A DNA stretch of 64,000 bases from Rhodoferax lacus (GCF_003415675.1 NZ_QFZK01000003.1:186001-250000), one strand, 5' to 3'; positions 54,556 to 63,528 are shown, numbered from the stretch's first letter. The notes: a model not told the origin generated them from the letters alone. Program-made: numbers and translations.

Positions 54556-55658
54556 ACCCCGCCATCCAATTGCCTGCCAAGGCCCCCCTGCTCAATGCAC
54601 GCGGCTGGACCGCGTGGCTGGTGGCCCTGATCGTGCTGTGCGGCCTGGTGCCCCTGCTCAATCTGGTGATTCCCGCCGACAGCGCTTTCCACATGAGCGA
54701 CTTTGCCGTGGGTCTGATTGCCAAGATCATGTGCTACGCCATCTGCGCCCTGGCCATGGACTTGATCTGGGGCTACACCGGCATTTTGTCGCTGGGCCAC
54801 GGCCTGTTCTTTGCGCTGGGCGGCTATGCCATGGGCATGTACCTGATGCGCCAGATCGGCCTGGACGGCAACTACAAAAGCGAGCTGCCGGACTTCATGG
54901 TGTTTCTGGACTGGAAGACACTGCCCTGGCACTGGCTGCTCAGCGGCAGCTTCTTCTCCACCTTGCTTCTGGTGGTGGTGGCACCCGGCGTGGTGGCCCT
55001 GGTGTTTGGCTACTTTGCCTTCCGCTCGCGCATCAAGGGCGTGTACTTCTCCATCATCACACAGGCGCTCACCTTTGCCGCCATGCTGCTGTTCTTCCGC
55101 AACGAGACCGGCTTTGGTGGCAACAACGGCTTTACCGATTTCAAGCGCATTCTCGATATTCCAATTGCCACGCCCAGCATGCGCATGACCTTGTTTGTGC
55201 TGACCTCGCTCACCCTCTTGGGCTTCTTCCTGCTGGCGCGCTGGCTGGTGGGCAGCAAGTACGGCCGCGTGCTGCAGGCCATACGCGATGCCGAAACCCG
55301 CGTCATGTTCAGCGGCTACTCGCCCCTGGGCTACAAGCTCAGCATCTGGGTGCTGTCGGCCATGATGTGCGGTGTGGCCGGAGCGCTCTATGTGCCGCAG
55401 GTGGGCATCATCAACCCCAGTGAGATGAGCCCGGCCAACTCCATCGAGATCGCCATCTGGGCGGCCGTGGGCGGACGCGCCACCTTGATCGGCCCCATCC
55501 TGGGCGCCTTCATCGTCAACGGCGCCAAGAGCTGGCTGACGGTGACCTATCCGGAGTTCTGGTTGTACTTTTTGGGTGCGCTGTTCATTGGCGTGACACT
55601 GTTCCTGCCCGATGGGGTGGTGGGCTTGTGGAAGAAGTTGCGGGGTGCTTCGAAATGA
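54552..55658 (+). CDS. urtC: Urea ABC transporter permease UrtC
   Basis: Second inner-membrane permease of the urea transporter, 368 residues, LivM-like, with about ten membrane segments, LIWGYTGILSLGHGLFFALGGYAMGMYL near the N-terminus and the cytoplasmic loop RDAETRVMFSGYSPLGYKL that contacts the ATPases. It overlaps urtB by four bases and urtD by four bases (ATGA), typical of a coupled operon. Confidence 0.97.
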   Translation: MNPAIQLPAKAPLLNARGWTAWLVALIVLCGLVPLLNLVIPADSAFHMSDFAVGLIAKIMCYAICALAMDLIWGYTGILSLGHGLFFALGGYAMGMYLMRQIGLDGNYKSELPDFMVFLDWKTLPWHWLLSGSFFSTLLLVVVAPGVVALVFGYFAFRSRIKGVYFSIITQALTFAAMLLFFRNETGFGGNNGFTDFKRILDIPIATPSMRMTLFVLTSLTLLGFFLLARWLVGSKYGRVLQAIRDAETRVMFSGYSPLGYKLSIWVLSAMMCGVAGALYVPQVGIINPSEMSPANSIEIAIWAAVGGRATLIGPILGAFIVNGAKSWLTVTYPEFWLYFLGALFIGVTLFLPDGVVGLWKKLRGASK

Positions 55659-56536
55659 CTCCCGATCTGTTGGAACAAGGCGCCAAGCGCGTCGAGGCCC
55701 GCATGGCGGCGCTGGCAAGCCAGACGGTCAACACCGAATCGGGTGGCCGCAGTGCTGGCTTGGGTCGGCTCAAGCTCGATGACGAAGTGGACGTCACGCA
55801 CGGACGCATTTTGTATCTGGAGGGCGTGAACGTCAGCTTTGACGGCTTCAAGGCCATCAACAACCTCTCCCTGGACATTGCGCCGGGTGAGTTGCGCTGC
55901 ATCATCGGCCCCAACGGCGCGGGCAAGACCACGATGATGGACATCATCACCGGCAAGACCCGGCCCGACAGTGGCACCGTGTTCTTTGGCAGCACCATCG
56001 ATCTGCTGCGCTACAAGGAGCCGCAGATTGCGCAGCTCGGCATAGGCCGCAAGTTCCAGAAGCCCACGGTGTTCGAGCAGCTCACGGTGTTCGAGAACCT
56101 GGAGCTGGCCTTGAAGATGGACAAGCGGGTGCCGGCCTCGGTGTTTTTCAAGTTGTCTTCCGCGCAGAGTGACCGGCTGGCGGAGATGCTGCACACCATC
56201 CATTTGGCCGACAGTGTTTCCCGCCAGGCGGGCAACCTGAGCCATGGGCAGAAGCAGTGGCTGGAGATTGGCATGCTGTTGATGCAGGACCCCAAGCTAC
56301 TGCTTCTTGACGAGCCGGTTGCCGGCATGACGGATGAAGAGACTGAGCGCACGGCGGAGTTGTTCTTGTCTTTGAAGGGCAAGCATTCGCTGATGGTGGT
56401 CGAGCATGACATGAGCTTCATCAACACCATTTCTGACATCGTGACTGTTTTGTGTGATGGGTCGGTTTTGGCGCAGGGGACGTTGGCGCAGGTGCAAAGT
56501 GATGAGCGGGTGATTGAGGTTTATTTGGGGCGATGA
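55655..56536 (+). CDS. urtD: Urea ABC transporter ATP-binding protein UrtD
   Basis: ABC ATPase of 293 residues (LivG-like). An N-terminal extension of about 45 residues is followed by LYLEGVNVSFDGFKAI, Walker A GPNGAGKTT, Q-loop, signature LSHGQKQWLEIGM, Walker B LLLLDEPVAGMT and the H-loop VVEHDM. ATG 55655 overlaps the urtC stop. After this gene the operon is interrupted by a 533-bp palindromic element before urtE. Confidence 0.97.
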   Translation: MTPDLLEQGAKRVEARMAALASQTVNTESGGRSAGLGRLKLDDEVDVTHGRILYLEGVNVSFDGFKAINNLSLDIAPGELRCIIGPNGAGKTTMMDIITGKTRPDSGTVFFGSTIDLLRYKEPQIAQLGIGRKFQKPTVFEQLTVFENLELALKMDKRVPASVFFKLSSAQSDRLAEMLHTIHLADSVSRQAGNLSHGQKQWLEIGMLLMQDPKLLLLDEPVAGMTDEETERTAELFLSLKGKHSLMVVEHDMSFINTISDIVTVLCDGSVLAQGTLAQVQSDERVIEVYLGR

Positions 56537-56560
56537 ACTACTGCTCTTTCAGTGTTGGGG

Positions 56561-57093
56561 TTGCTTTCGTGGCTAGCCGGGTCTCGGCCCGGCGGCCGAG
56601 TTCATTTCTTTTGCTTCGCCAAAAGAAACGAACCAAAGAAAAGGCGACCCGGGTGTCTGCGACCCCTTCGCTGCGCTACGGGGCAACCTGCGCTGCTCGC
56701 GAAGCGCGGGCGTGCCGCAAACTCGCCCTGCGGGCTCAAACAAGCGTCCCGTTTTTTCCGCGCTCCGCTGCGCTGCTCGGCGCAGCCACACGGGAGTGGG
56801 GGAGCGATACCAATACCGAAAACACGCGCGTCGGAGCGACTATTGGAGCGAGCGGTAGTCCGTTCTCCCTCGCCATTGAGGCCGTGCCGAGCAGCGCAGC
56901 GGCGGGCGGATCAGGGCTGGCGTTGTTTGAGCGAAGCGAGTTTAGCCAGACCCCGCCTGACGCGAGCAGCGCAGGGAACCGCGAAGCGGCACGGACTTTG
57001 GCTCGCCTTCTCTTTGCTCACTTTCTCTTGGCGAAGCAAGAGAAAGTGAGTCGGCCGCCGGGCCGAGACCCGGCTTGCCACGCATAAAGCAAC
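56561..57093. repeat. 533-bp element with about 88-bp terminal inverted repeats, between urtD and urtE
   Basis: The ends 56561-56648 and 57004-57093 are inverted copies: GTTGCTTT..CGTGGC..GCCGGGTCTCGGCCCGGCGGCCGA.. then TTTC....GCTTCGCCAA..GAAA and ..AAAG..AAGGCGA, with few mismatches. The interior has more nested palindromes, for example CGCTGCGCTGCTCGGC (56766-56781) and its exact complement (56886-56901). Open frames over it on both strands encode low-complexity Arg/Ala-rich translations that I take as spurious. It resembles dispersed MITE-like intergenic elements common in Comamonadaceae. No transposase. Confidence 0.85.
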
Positions 57094-57115
57094 CTCACAT
57101 AAGAAGCCAAAGAAA

Positions 57116-57808
57116 ATGCTAGAAGTCAAAAACGTCAACCAGTACTACGGTGGCTCCCACATTCTTCGCGATGTCAGCCTCAAAGCCGAACTCGGCAAAG
57201 TCACCGTCATCCTCGGCCGCAACGGCGTAGGCAAAACCACGCTGCTCAAATCCATGATGGGCCTGGTGCCCATCAAAAACGGCTCCATCGAACTCGCAGG
57301 CAAGCCCATCCAGAGCAACACCCCTTACGAGCGGGCCAGAGCCGGCATAGGCTTCGTCCCCCAGGGACGCGAAATCTTCGCCCGCCTCACCGTGCAGGAA
57401 AACCTGCACATGGGCCTGGCCTACAAAAAGGCCGGCACGCCCATTCCACCCGAACTGTTTGAACTCTTTCCTGTGCTCAAGCAAATGCTGGGCCGCCGTG
57501 GCGGTGACCTCTCCGGCGGACAACAGCAGCAGCTCGCCATTGCCCGCGCCCTGGCCGCCGGACCCAAAGTGCTGATCCTGGATGAGCCCACCGAGGGCAT
57601 TCAGCCCAGCATCATCAAGGACATTGGCCGCGTCATCCGCATGCTGGCCGACCGGGGCGACATGGCCATCGTGCTGGTAGAGCAGTACTACGACTTCGCC
57701 CAGGAACTGGCCGATGACTACGTGGTGATGGAGCGCGGCGCTGTGTTGGCCCACGGCAAGGGGCCGAATATGGAAGTCGACGGCGTGCGCTCCATGGTGG
57801 CTATCTAG
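57116..57808 (+). CDS. urtE: Urea ABC transporter ATP-binding protein UrtE
   Basis: Second ABC ATPase of the urea transporter, 230 residues (LivF-like). MLEVKNVNQYYGGSHILRDVSL, Walker A LGRNGVGKTT, signature LSGGQQQQLAIARAL, Walker B VLILDEPTEGIQPSII and the H-loop substitute VEQYYDFA (Gln, usual in this subfamily) are seen. It starts 23 bases after the palindromic element and its last eight bases overlap the convergent chemoreceptor gene. Read-through from urtD must cross the element. Confidence 0.97.
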   Translation: MLEVKNVNQYYGGSHILRDVSLKAELGKVTVILGRNGVGKTTLLKSMMGLVPIKNGSIELAGKPIQSNTPYERARAGIGFVPQGREIFARLTVQENLHMGLAYKKAGTPIPPELFELFPVLKQMLGRRGGDLSGGQQQQLAIARALAAGPKVLILDEPTEGIQPSIIKDIGRVIRMLADRGDMAIVLVEQYYDFAQELADDYVVMERGAVLAHGKGPNMEVDGVRSMVAI

Positions 57809-59393
57809 CGCTGCCTACGGTCTTGAACTCAGCGACCTGTCCAGTCAATGACTGCGACATGTCCCGCAGCTCATTGAGGGCCTGACGCAGGCCGCCCACG
57901 ATCTGCACGTTGCTGTTGTTGCCGCTCAGCAGGGTGCCAACCGACTCCACCATGTCGTCCATGTGCTGGCTCTGCACCTTGGCACCGGACGAAATGGTTT
58001 CCACCAACTGCTTGAGGTCTCCCGCCGTGCTGGACACCTCCACCATGATCGCGGCAATCGACTGCACCCGCTCGGTGCCGCTGTCCACCCGCACCTGGGA
58101 GGCCAGAATCAGCTGCTTGATCTCCCGTGATGCCGCGGCGCTGCGCCCGGCCAGGTTGCGCACTTCGGCTGCCACCACCGCAAAGCCGCGGCCCTGCTCA
58201 CCGGCGCGTGCGGCTTCCACGGCGGCATTGAGGGCCAGGATGTTGGTCTGGAAGGCAATGCCGTCGATCAGCGAAATGATGTCGGTAATGCGCTGCGACG
58301 ACTGGCGCACCATCTCCATCTCATGCACCGCGTCATCCACCTTCTGGGTGCTGCGTTGTGCCACGCTTTCCATGGTGGTGGCCATGCCTGCTGCCTTGGT
58401 GGCCACGGACGCGTTGTCGGCATTGGCCTGTTGCGCGCCGTCTATCAGTTCCATGACCTTGTTGAGTGCGCCCGTCTGCGCGGCCGCGCGTCCCTCCAGG
58501 TCGTGGGTGCGCTGGGCGATGTTCTCGGTCACGTAATTCACCTGGCTGGCGCTGCCCCGGATGCTGGACACCAGCGCGCTCAGGCCGTCCGATATGCGGT
58601 TGAAGGCGCTGATGACCTGACCCACTTCGTCCATGCGCCGGGCCTGCAGCAGGTGGGAGAAATCGCCCTTGGCCATATGCCCGGCCACCTCGCGGGTATC
58701 GCGCAGCGGGTTGACCACCGAGCGCACCACCCAGAAGGCAAAGCCGCCCGACACCAACAGCGACGCCGCAGCCAGCAGCAGGGTTTGGCGCAACACCTCG
58801 GCCTCTTTCGTGGCCACTTCCTGCTTCACCGCGGCCAGCGTGCCCATCTGCTGTTGCTGGTAGGCCGAGATATGCCCGGACAGCTGGCTGAGCTGGGGCT
58901 GGACGGTGTCATGCAGGGTGCTCAGGGCCTGCTCGCGCTTGCCGGCCTTGATGTAGCGCGAGAACTTCACCAAGCCCACCAGCATGCCCGAGGCATCGTC
59001 GGCCACCTGTGTGGCAACCTGCATGGACTCCGGCGTGCCCTCGGCCTGCAAGGCCTTCTGCAGCGCCTCGAGCTGTTCCCCGGTCTGGCTGCGCCCGCTG
59101 TCGATGGCGGCAAACACCTGCTCCAGCTGGGCCGGTTCGGTGGTGAGCAGGGCGTCGCGCGCGCTGACGTTCAGGCCCGAGAGGCGCTCCTGTATGGCCT
59201 GCAGGGACGCGATGCGCGGAATGCGTTCATCGAGCACCTGGTCATAGGTGGTGCGGATTTTTCCGATCTGCGTGAGGCCAAGGGTGGCGACCACCAGGAT
59301 CATCGCCATCAACACCACGTAGCCGCCCGACAGCCTGAAGGCCACGCCGCTGCCCAGTGCGCTTGTGATGCGGTGCCAGCGTGTGGTGATCAT
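57801..59393 (-). CDS. Methyl-accepting chemotaxis protein, last gene of the redox operon
   Basis: Chemoreceptor of 530 residues. TM1 about 20-42, a periplasmic four-helix-bundle (4HB_MCP-type) sensor about 43-198 (RIPRIASLQAIQERLSGLNVSARDALL), TM2 about 200-222, HAMP (about 224-278), signalling coiled coil with tip [27 protein letters not shown]. No C-terminal tether peptide (ends FKTVGSAR). Its ATG overlaps the msrQ stop (ATGA), so it is translated with the methionine sulfoxide reductase genes. No cofactor-binding motif is visible in the sensor domain. Confidence 0.92.
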   Translation of the reverse strand: MITTRWHRITSALGSGVAFRLSGGYVVLMAMILVVATLGLTQIGKIRTTYDQVLDERIPRIASLQAIQERLSGLNVSARDALLTTEPAQLEQVFAAIDSGRSQTGEQLEALQKALQAEGTPESMQVATQVADDASGMLVGLVKFSRYIKAGKREQALSTLHDTVQPQLSQLSGHISAYQQQQMGTLAAVKQEVATKEAEVLRQTLLLAAASLLVSGGFAFWVVRSVVNPLRDTREVAGHMAKGDFSHLLQARRMDEVGQVISAFNRISDGLSALVSSIRGSASQVNYVTENIAQRTHDLEGRAAAQTGALNKVMELIDGAQQANADNASVATKAAGMATTMESVAQRSTQKVDDAVHEMEMVRQSSQRITDIISLIDGIAFQTNILALNAAVEAARAGEQGRGFAVVAAEVRNLAGRSAAASREIKQLILASQVRVDSGTERVQSIAAIMVEVSSTAGDLKQLVETISSGAKVQSQHMDDMVESVGTLLSGNNSNVQIVGGLRQALNELRDMSQSLTGQVAEFKTVGSAR

Positions 59394-60085
59394 GTCGGCC
59401 TCACCAGGCTTTCCTTGCCGTCAAAGCCGTCCCAGCGTTCCAGCAGGCCACTGTAGAGTGCAGCACGGTAGCCCAGCAGCAGGGTCAGGGCAGCGGTGTC
59501 GGGCCAGGGGCTGATCAATCCTGGCTTGGTCAGCCACCAGAAGTGCAGCAGGCCCAGCACGGCCGCGGCGTAGCTCAGCCGGTGCAAGCGGCGCCAGTGC
59601 CGCCCCAGCCTGCGCACCATGGACTGCGTGGAGGTGGCGGCTAGCGGCGCCAGGATCAGCAGGGCCAGCAGGCCGGCCAGCACGTAGGGCTTTTCCTGCA
59701 CCTCGCTCAGGGCGGCAGACCAGTCGTAGCCCAGATCAAAGGCGGCAAAGATCCACGCATGGGCCAGCGCGTAGGCAAAGCACGACAGGCCCAGCAGGCG
59801 GCGCAGGCGCACCAGCCAGTTCCAGTCCGACAGGCGCTTGCCGTAGCGCTGGTGGGTATAGGCCGAGAGGTTGGTCAGCCAGCGCCGCAGCGGTGTGATG
59901 GCCAGCGTGGCCGTCAGCAGCACCAGGGCGCTGCGCCCGGTGGTGTGCAGCAGCAGGGCCAGCGGGTTGGGCCCCAGATCGCTGCTCAGCACCCGGGCCA
60001 GCAGCGCCAGTGCGGGCAGCATGCAGGCAGAGAAGCAGCAACGCCACACACTTTGAAAATGGTTTTTGAGCCAGGCGGCAAGCAT
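59390..60085 (-). CDS. msrQ: MsrQ haem-binding membrane subunit of periplasmic Met-sulfoxide reductase
   Basis: Six-helix inner-membrane cytochrome b-type protein of 231 residues (former YedZ). It passes electrons from the quinone pool or flavin reductase to MsrP. Conserved features: GRSALVLLTATLAITPLRRW, RRLLGLSCFAYALAHAWIF (haem His) and WRRLHRLSYAAAVLGLLHFWW (haem His residues). It starts three bases after the msrP stop and overlaps the chemoreceptor gene by four bases. Confidence 0.95.
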   Translation of the reverse strand: MLAAWLKNHFQSVWRCCFSACMLPALALLARVLSSDLGPNPLALLLHTTGRSALVLLTATLAITPLRRWLTNLSAYTHQRYGKRLSDWNWLVRLRRLLGLSCFAYALAHAWIFAAFDLGYDWSAALSEVQEKPYVLAGLLALLILAPLAATSTQSMVRRLGRHWRRLHRLSYAAAVLGLLHFWWLTKPGLISPWPDTAALTLLLGYRAALYSGLLERWDGFDGKESLVRPT

Positions 60086-60088
60086 GGG

Positions 60089-60970
60089 TCAGTACAAGGC
60101 CTTGGGGTCTTGTCCCTGGTACAGCGCTGCCACCGATTCGGCATAGCCGTTGAAGGGCAGGGTGGGGCGCTTTTGCAGTTCACCCAGCCGGTTCTCCCGC
60201 GCCTGGCTCCAGCGCGGATGGGCGACCTGCGGATTCACATTGCCATAGAAGCCGTATTCAGAGGGCGAAAGCTGGCTCCAGCTGGTGGGTGGCTGCTCGT
60301 TCACCAGGCGGATGCGGGTGATGGCCTTGGGGCTTTTGAAGCCGTATTTCCAGGGCAGGGCCAGGCGCAGCGGCGCGCCATTCTGCTTGGGCAGGCTCTG
60401 GCCGTAGAGGCCGGTTACCGCAAAGGCCAGTGGGTGCATGGCTTCGTCGATGCGCAGTCCCTCGCGGTAGGGCCAGGGGAGCGAGCCACCACGCTGGCCA
60501 ATCATTTCGCTGCTGCGCTGCAGGCTCTCAAAAGCCACAAAGCGGGCGCGGCTGGTGGGCCGGGCACGCTCAATCAGTTTGGACAGGGCAAAGCCCGACC
60601 AGGGCACCACCATGGACCAGCCCTCCACGCAGCGCAGGCGGTAGATGCGCTCCTCAACACCAAACAGGCGCGCCAGATCATCGGCGTCGACCGTGTAAGG
60701 CTTTTCCACCTCGCCTTCCACACTCACCGTCCAGGGCTTGAGGGTCAGGGCCTGTGCCAGGACCTTGACGGCTTTTTTGTCGGTGGAGAACTCGTAGTAG
60801 TTGTTGTAGGAGGCAATGTCTGCCAGGGCGCTGGGGTTCTCACCCTCTGCCGCAGCGGCAGGCAGGCCCAGGCCCGCACCGGCCAGGGCCAGCAGCTGGC
60901 GGCGCTGCAACCAGAGCGCCTGCGGCGTGACGTCGCAGTCGCGCAGCAGCGTCTTGCGAAGGCTGTGCAT
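60089..60970 (-). CDS. msrP: Periplasmic methionine sulfoxide reductase MsrP (molybdopterin)
   Basis: Molybdopterin-dependent catalytic subunit (former YedY), 293 residues, that repairs oxidised methionines of periplasmic proteins. The N-terminal signal contains a twin-arginine motif (QRRQLLALAGAGLGLPAAAA). The molybdenum-ligating Cys lies in YRLRCVEGWSMVVPWSGF; NYYEFSTDKKAV and GFKSPKAITRIRLVNEQPPTSW are typical. It is followed by msrQ and preceded, ten bases away, by the di-haem peroxidase gene. Confidence 0.96.
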   Translation of the reverse strand: MHSLRKTLLRDCDVTPQALWLQRRQLLALAGAGLGLPAAAAEGENPSALADIASYNNYYEFSTDKKAVKVLAQALTLKPWTVSVEGEVEKPYTVDADDLARLFGVEERIYRLRCVEGWSMVVPWSGFALSKLIERARPTSRARFVAFESLQRSSEMIGQRGGSLPWPYREGLRIDEAMHPLAFAVTGLYGQSLPKQNGAPLRLALPWKYGFKSPKAITRIRLVNEQPPTSWSQLSPSEYGFYGNVNPQVAHPRWSQARENRLGELQKRPTLPFNGYAESVAALYQGQDPKALY

Positions 60971-60980
60971 GGAAGCTGGC

Positions 60981-62012
60981 CTACCGTGCAGGCAGTTCCG
61001 GCACGGTCACCGTCAGGAAGGGGGAGGACAGGCTCTCCAGAAAGGCCACCAGGGCCTGCTTCTCCGCAAGGCTCAGGCCCAGTGGTTTGATGTTGGGTGA
61101 CAGATTGGTTTTGACATCGCCGCCGCGGTCATAGTGTTCCACCACGTCCATCAGGGTCTTGGCCGAGCCATCATGGAAGTAGGGTGCGGTGCGTGCCACC
61201 TCCCGCACGGTGGGTGTCTTGAAGGCGCCCTTCATGGCGTTCACCGGCTTCTGGGCGTAGCGGCCCATGTCGGGCTCGGCCATGCCCCACGAGGCCAGGC
61301 CCAGGTTGTGGAAGCCGTTGTCAGTGAAGTTCGGGCCACTGTGGCAGGCCACGCAATTGCCCTTGCCCAGAAAGACCTTGAAACCCTCCACCTGTTGGGG
61401 GCCCAGGGCTTTTGCGTCGCCGCGCACCCAGCGGTCAAAGGGCGAGTCCTGGCTGACTACGGTGCGCTCGAAGCTGGCAATGGCACGCGACAGGGTGCTC
61501 TCGTTGATGGGCTCACCCGGATAGGCCCGGGCAAACAGCACCTTGTAGCCCGCGCTGTTGCCAATCCACTGGAACAGTTTGCCAATGTCCATGTTCATTT
61601 CCACATTGGCCTGCATGGGGCCCATGGCCTGGTCTTCTAGTGATTTTTTGCGCCCGTCCCACATCTGGATGCCGTTGTAGGCGGTGTTGAATATGGTGGG
61701 TGAGGCGCGGCCCAGCACCGAGCTCTTGACCCCGCGCGCTGTGGGCAGTCCGTCCGACCAGCCCATGGCCGGGTTGTGGCAGGTGGCGCAGGACATATTG
61801 CCGTCGCCCGACATGCGCGGGTCAAAGAACAGCTTTTGCCCCAGTTCTACCCGCGCGGTAGTGGGCTGGTTGTCCGCCGGGTGCGGCACGGCACCCAGCA
61901 AAAACTCCGCCAGACTGGGGTCGCCCGCTTTGAAGGTCACTTCCGCTTGCGCGGTGTGCAGGCCCAAACTTGCCAACAGGGTGATGGCGATACAGGTGGA
62001 CGTCTTTTTCAT
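60981..62012 (-). CDS. Di-haem cytochrome c peroxidase family protein
   Basis: Periplasmic enzyme of 343 residues with a cleavable signal peptide (ending LHTAQA). Two c-type haem sites are visible: CATCH (about 76-80) and CVACH (about 220-224), with the DPRMSGDGNMSCATCHNP and GPNFTDNGFHNLG contexts of the CcpA/MauG family. It probably reduces hydrogen peroxide with electrons from small donors; the two upstream genes encode plausible donors (cytochrome c, cupredoxin). Part of the operon ending in msrPQ. Confidence 0.93.
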   Translation of the reverse strand: MKKTSTCIAITLLASLGLHTAQAEVTFKAGDPSLAEFLLGAVPHPADNQPTTARVELGQKLFFDPRMSGDGNMSCATCHNPAMGWSDGLPTARGVKSSVLGRASPTIFNTAYNGIQMWDGRKKSLEDQAMGPMQANVEMNMDIGKLFQWIGNSAGYKVLFARAYPGEPINESTLSRAIASFERTVVSQDSPFDRWVRGDAKALGPQQVEGFKVFLGKGNCVACHSGPNFTDNGFHNLGLASWGMAEPDMGRYAQKPVNAMKGAFKTPTVREVARTAPYFHDGSAKTLMDVVEHYDRGGDVKTNLSPNIKPLGLSLAEKQALVAFLESLSSPFLTVTVPELPAR

Positions 62013-62032
62013 GGTGTGCTCCTGGTGGTGAT

Positions 62033-62482
62033 TTATTGGCTGGCTCTGAGGGTGAATAGAAAGTTCAGCACGTCCTGGACCTGCTCATCGGTGAGCTGTT
62101 CGCCCCAGGGCGGCATGCCTTTGCCGCGGCCCATGGCTTCGCCGCCTTTGCGCACCATGTCGGCGATGTAGTAGCGCGGTGCGGTGGACGTGGTGAGGTT
62201 GAAGGGGCGCGGCGTGTGCAGCTTTGCAGCGCGGCCGTCACCCCGGCCCTCCGGGCCGTGGCACAGCACGCAGTAGTTCTGGAAAGCCAGACGCCCGCGT
62301 ATGACCGATGCCTCCAGGGTGTCCTTGAAGTTGCGCACAATGCACTCGTCCGTGATGGTGCCGGTGCAGACCCGCGTGACGGCCTCGGCATCCGGGTGTT
62401 TGCCTTCCTGTGCCAGGGCGGTGGACATACCGGTGGCCAAGACACAGGCACAGGCCAGGCGGGCAGACAGGGTGGACGTCAT
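62033..62482 (-). CDS. Small periplasmic cytochrome c
   Basis: Mono-haem c-type cytochrome of 149 residues from ATG 62482, with signal peptide (ends STALA) and haem motif CVLCH; the distal methionine is probably in GRGKGMPPWGEQLT. Such class I cytochromes carry electrons to peroxidases. The start overlaps the stop of the cupredoxin gene by four bases. An unusual CTGTITDECIV segment before the haem domain contains two further cysteines. Confidence 0.9.
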   Translation of the reverse strand: MTSTLSARLACACVLATGMSTALAQEGKHPDAEAVTRVCTGTITDECIVRNFKDTLEASVIRGRLAFQNYCVLCHGPEGRGDGRAAKLHTPRPFNLTTSTAPRYYIADMVRKGGEAMGRGKGMPPWGEQLTDEQVQDVLNFLFTLRASQ

Positions 62483-62808
62483 TTCTCCACCTCGACCACC
62501 ATCTGCATACCGGGATGGATGGAGCATTCCACCTCTACCCGGCCCGGCTTGTCGAAGCTGACCTTTTTTGACTGGCCTTGGGGGTAGGAGCCCAAATCGA
62601 AGGATTTGGCGTCGGACAATGAAAAGATGTTGTGGGCAAACGGGTCGGAGTTGCGGAACTCCACCACGTCGCCCACCTTGATCTTCACCGACTTCTTGCT
62701 GAACTGCTTGTCCTTCTGGTCAATGAGAAGTTCGGTAGCATGGGTGTCTGCGCAAATGGCCCACAGCAGGGCGTAGACCAGAGTGGATGTGCGGACCAGT
62801 GGCTGCAT
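62479..62808 (-). CDS. Cupredoxin (plastocyanin/azurin-like) blue copper protein
   Basis: Small exported protein of 109 residues. ATG 62808 has a strong AAGGAGCG ribosome site and begins a signal peptide (ends ADTHA); in-frame upstream ATGs exist but lack such a site. Copper ligands of a type 1 site are present: His in DPFAHNIFS, then C-S-I-H-P-G-M near the C-terminus (Cys, His, Met). It is the first gene of the cupredoxin-cytochrome-peroxidase-msrP-msrQ-chemoreceptor run and could be an electron donor for the peroxidase. Confidence 0.88.
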   Translation of the reverse strand: MQPLVRTSTLVYALLWAICADTHATELLIDQKDKQFSKKSVKIKVGDVVEFRNSDPFAHNIFSLSDAKSFDLGSYPQGQSKKVSFDKPGRVEVECSIHPGMQMVVEVEK

Positions 62809-62879
62809 GTTCTTCGCTCCTTGCAATGTATTTTTGAACACTGTGCCATACATTTTTTCGTTAGTCGAGGTTTCTTCCA

Positions 62880-63398
62880 TTGATTGCTCCCCCTGATCCA
62901 ACCCTGCGGCACTGGCTGCAGGCCGACGGCTCCCTGACCGCACGGCTGCGCCGTTTTGGGGCCGTGCAGGTCCAGCTCCAGCAGCACGGCGCCATGCCAC
63001 TGTGGCCGCGCGAATGTGCTGACCTGCAGCAGCACAGCGGCTATGTGCGCGAGGTGGTGCTGTTGCTCGACGGCCGCCCGGCCGTATGGGCGCGCAGTGC
63101 CACGTCGCTGTCGGCCATCAAGGGCCCCTGGCGCGCCATGCAGGGGCTGGGCACGCGGCCCCTGGCCGAGTTGCTGTTTGCCCAGCGCCATGTGGAGAGA
63201 ACGCCTTTGCAGGCGCAACAGCTGGCCCTGGGTGGCGGCCTGGAGCGCCATGTGCGGCGCCAGTGGCTGGGCCTGGAGCAGTACACCCCACAGGCCGGCA
63301 TTCCCCGCTGGGCCCGCAGTTCGGTGTTCCTCCACCAGGGCCATGGCCTGCGGGTGATGGAGGCGTTTTCGCCCTGGGTTTGCAAACTCAAGCTCTGA
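62880..63398 (+). CDS. ubiC: Chorismate lyase UbiC
   Basis: Converts chorismate to 4-hydroxybenzoate and pyruvate, the first step of ubiquinone synthesis. The 172-residue protein shows the family features LWPRECADL, YVREVVLLLDGRPAVWARS (product-binding Arg), LGTRPLAELLF and R.WARSSVF at the end. It starts with TTG at 62880, the only start that keeps the conserved LRHWLQADGSLTARL stretch near the N-terminus. It is divergent from the cupredoxin gene. Confidence 0.9.
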   Translation: MIAPPDPTLRHWLQADGSLTARLRRFGAVQVQLQQHGAMPLWPRECADLQQHSGYVREVVLLLDGRPAVWARSATSLSAIKGPWRAMQGLGTRPLAELLFAQRHVERTPLQAQQLALGGGLERHVRRQWLGLEQYTPQAGIPRWARSSVFLHQGHGLRVMEAFSPWVCKLKL

Positions 63399-63528
63399 AA
63401 GTGTGAATCAGGGTGCGTCCATCAACCCTCCCTGCGTACTTTACGAACATTAGCCCTGAATGCACTTCAAGGCCATGCAGAATGGCGCCGGGAGCCTGAT
63501 CAGCCTTCAACGAAATGAAAGGTTCTTT

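Noticed and set aside
56533..57138. Open frames over the palindromic element that would encode proteins up to 184 residues on either strand
   Set aside because: Arg/Ala-rich, low-complexity translations that follow the palindrome on both strands; no ribosome site. Such frames are commonly mis-annotated in repeats.
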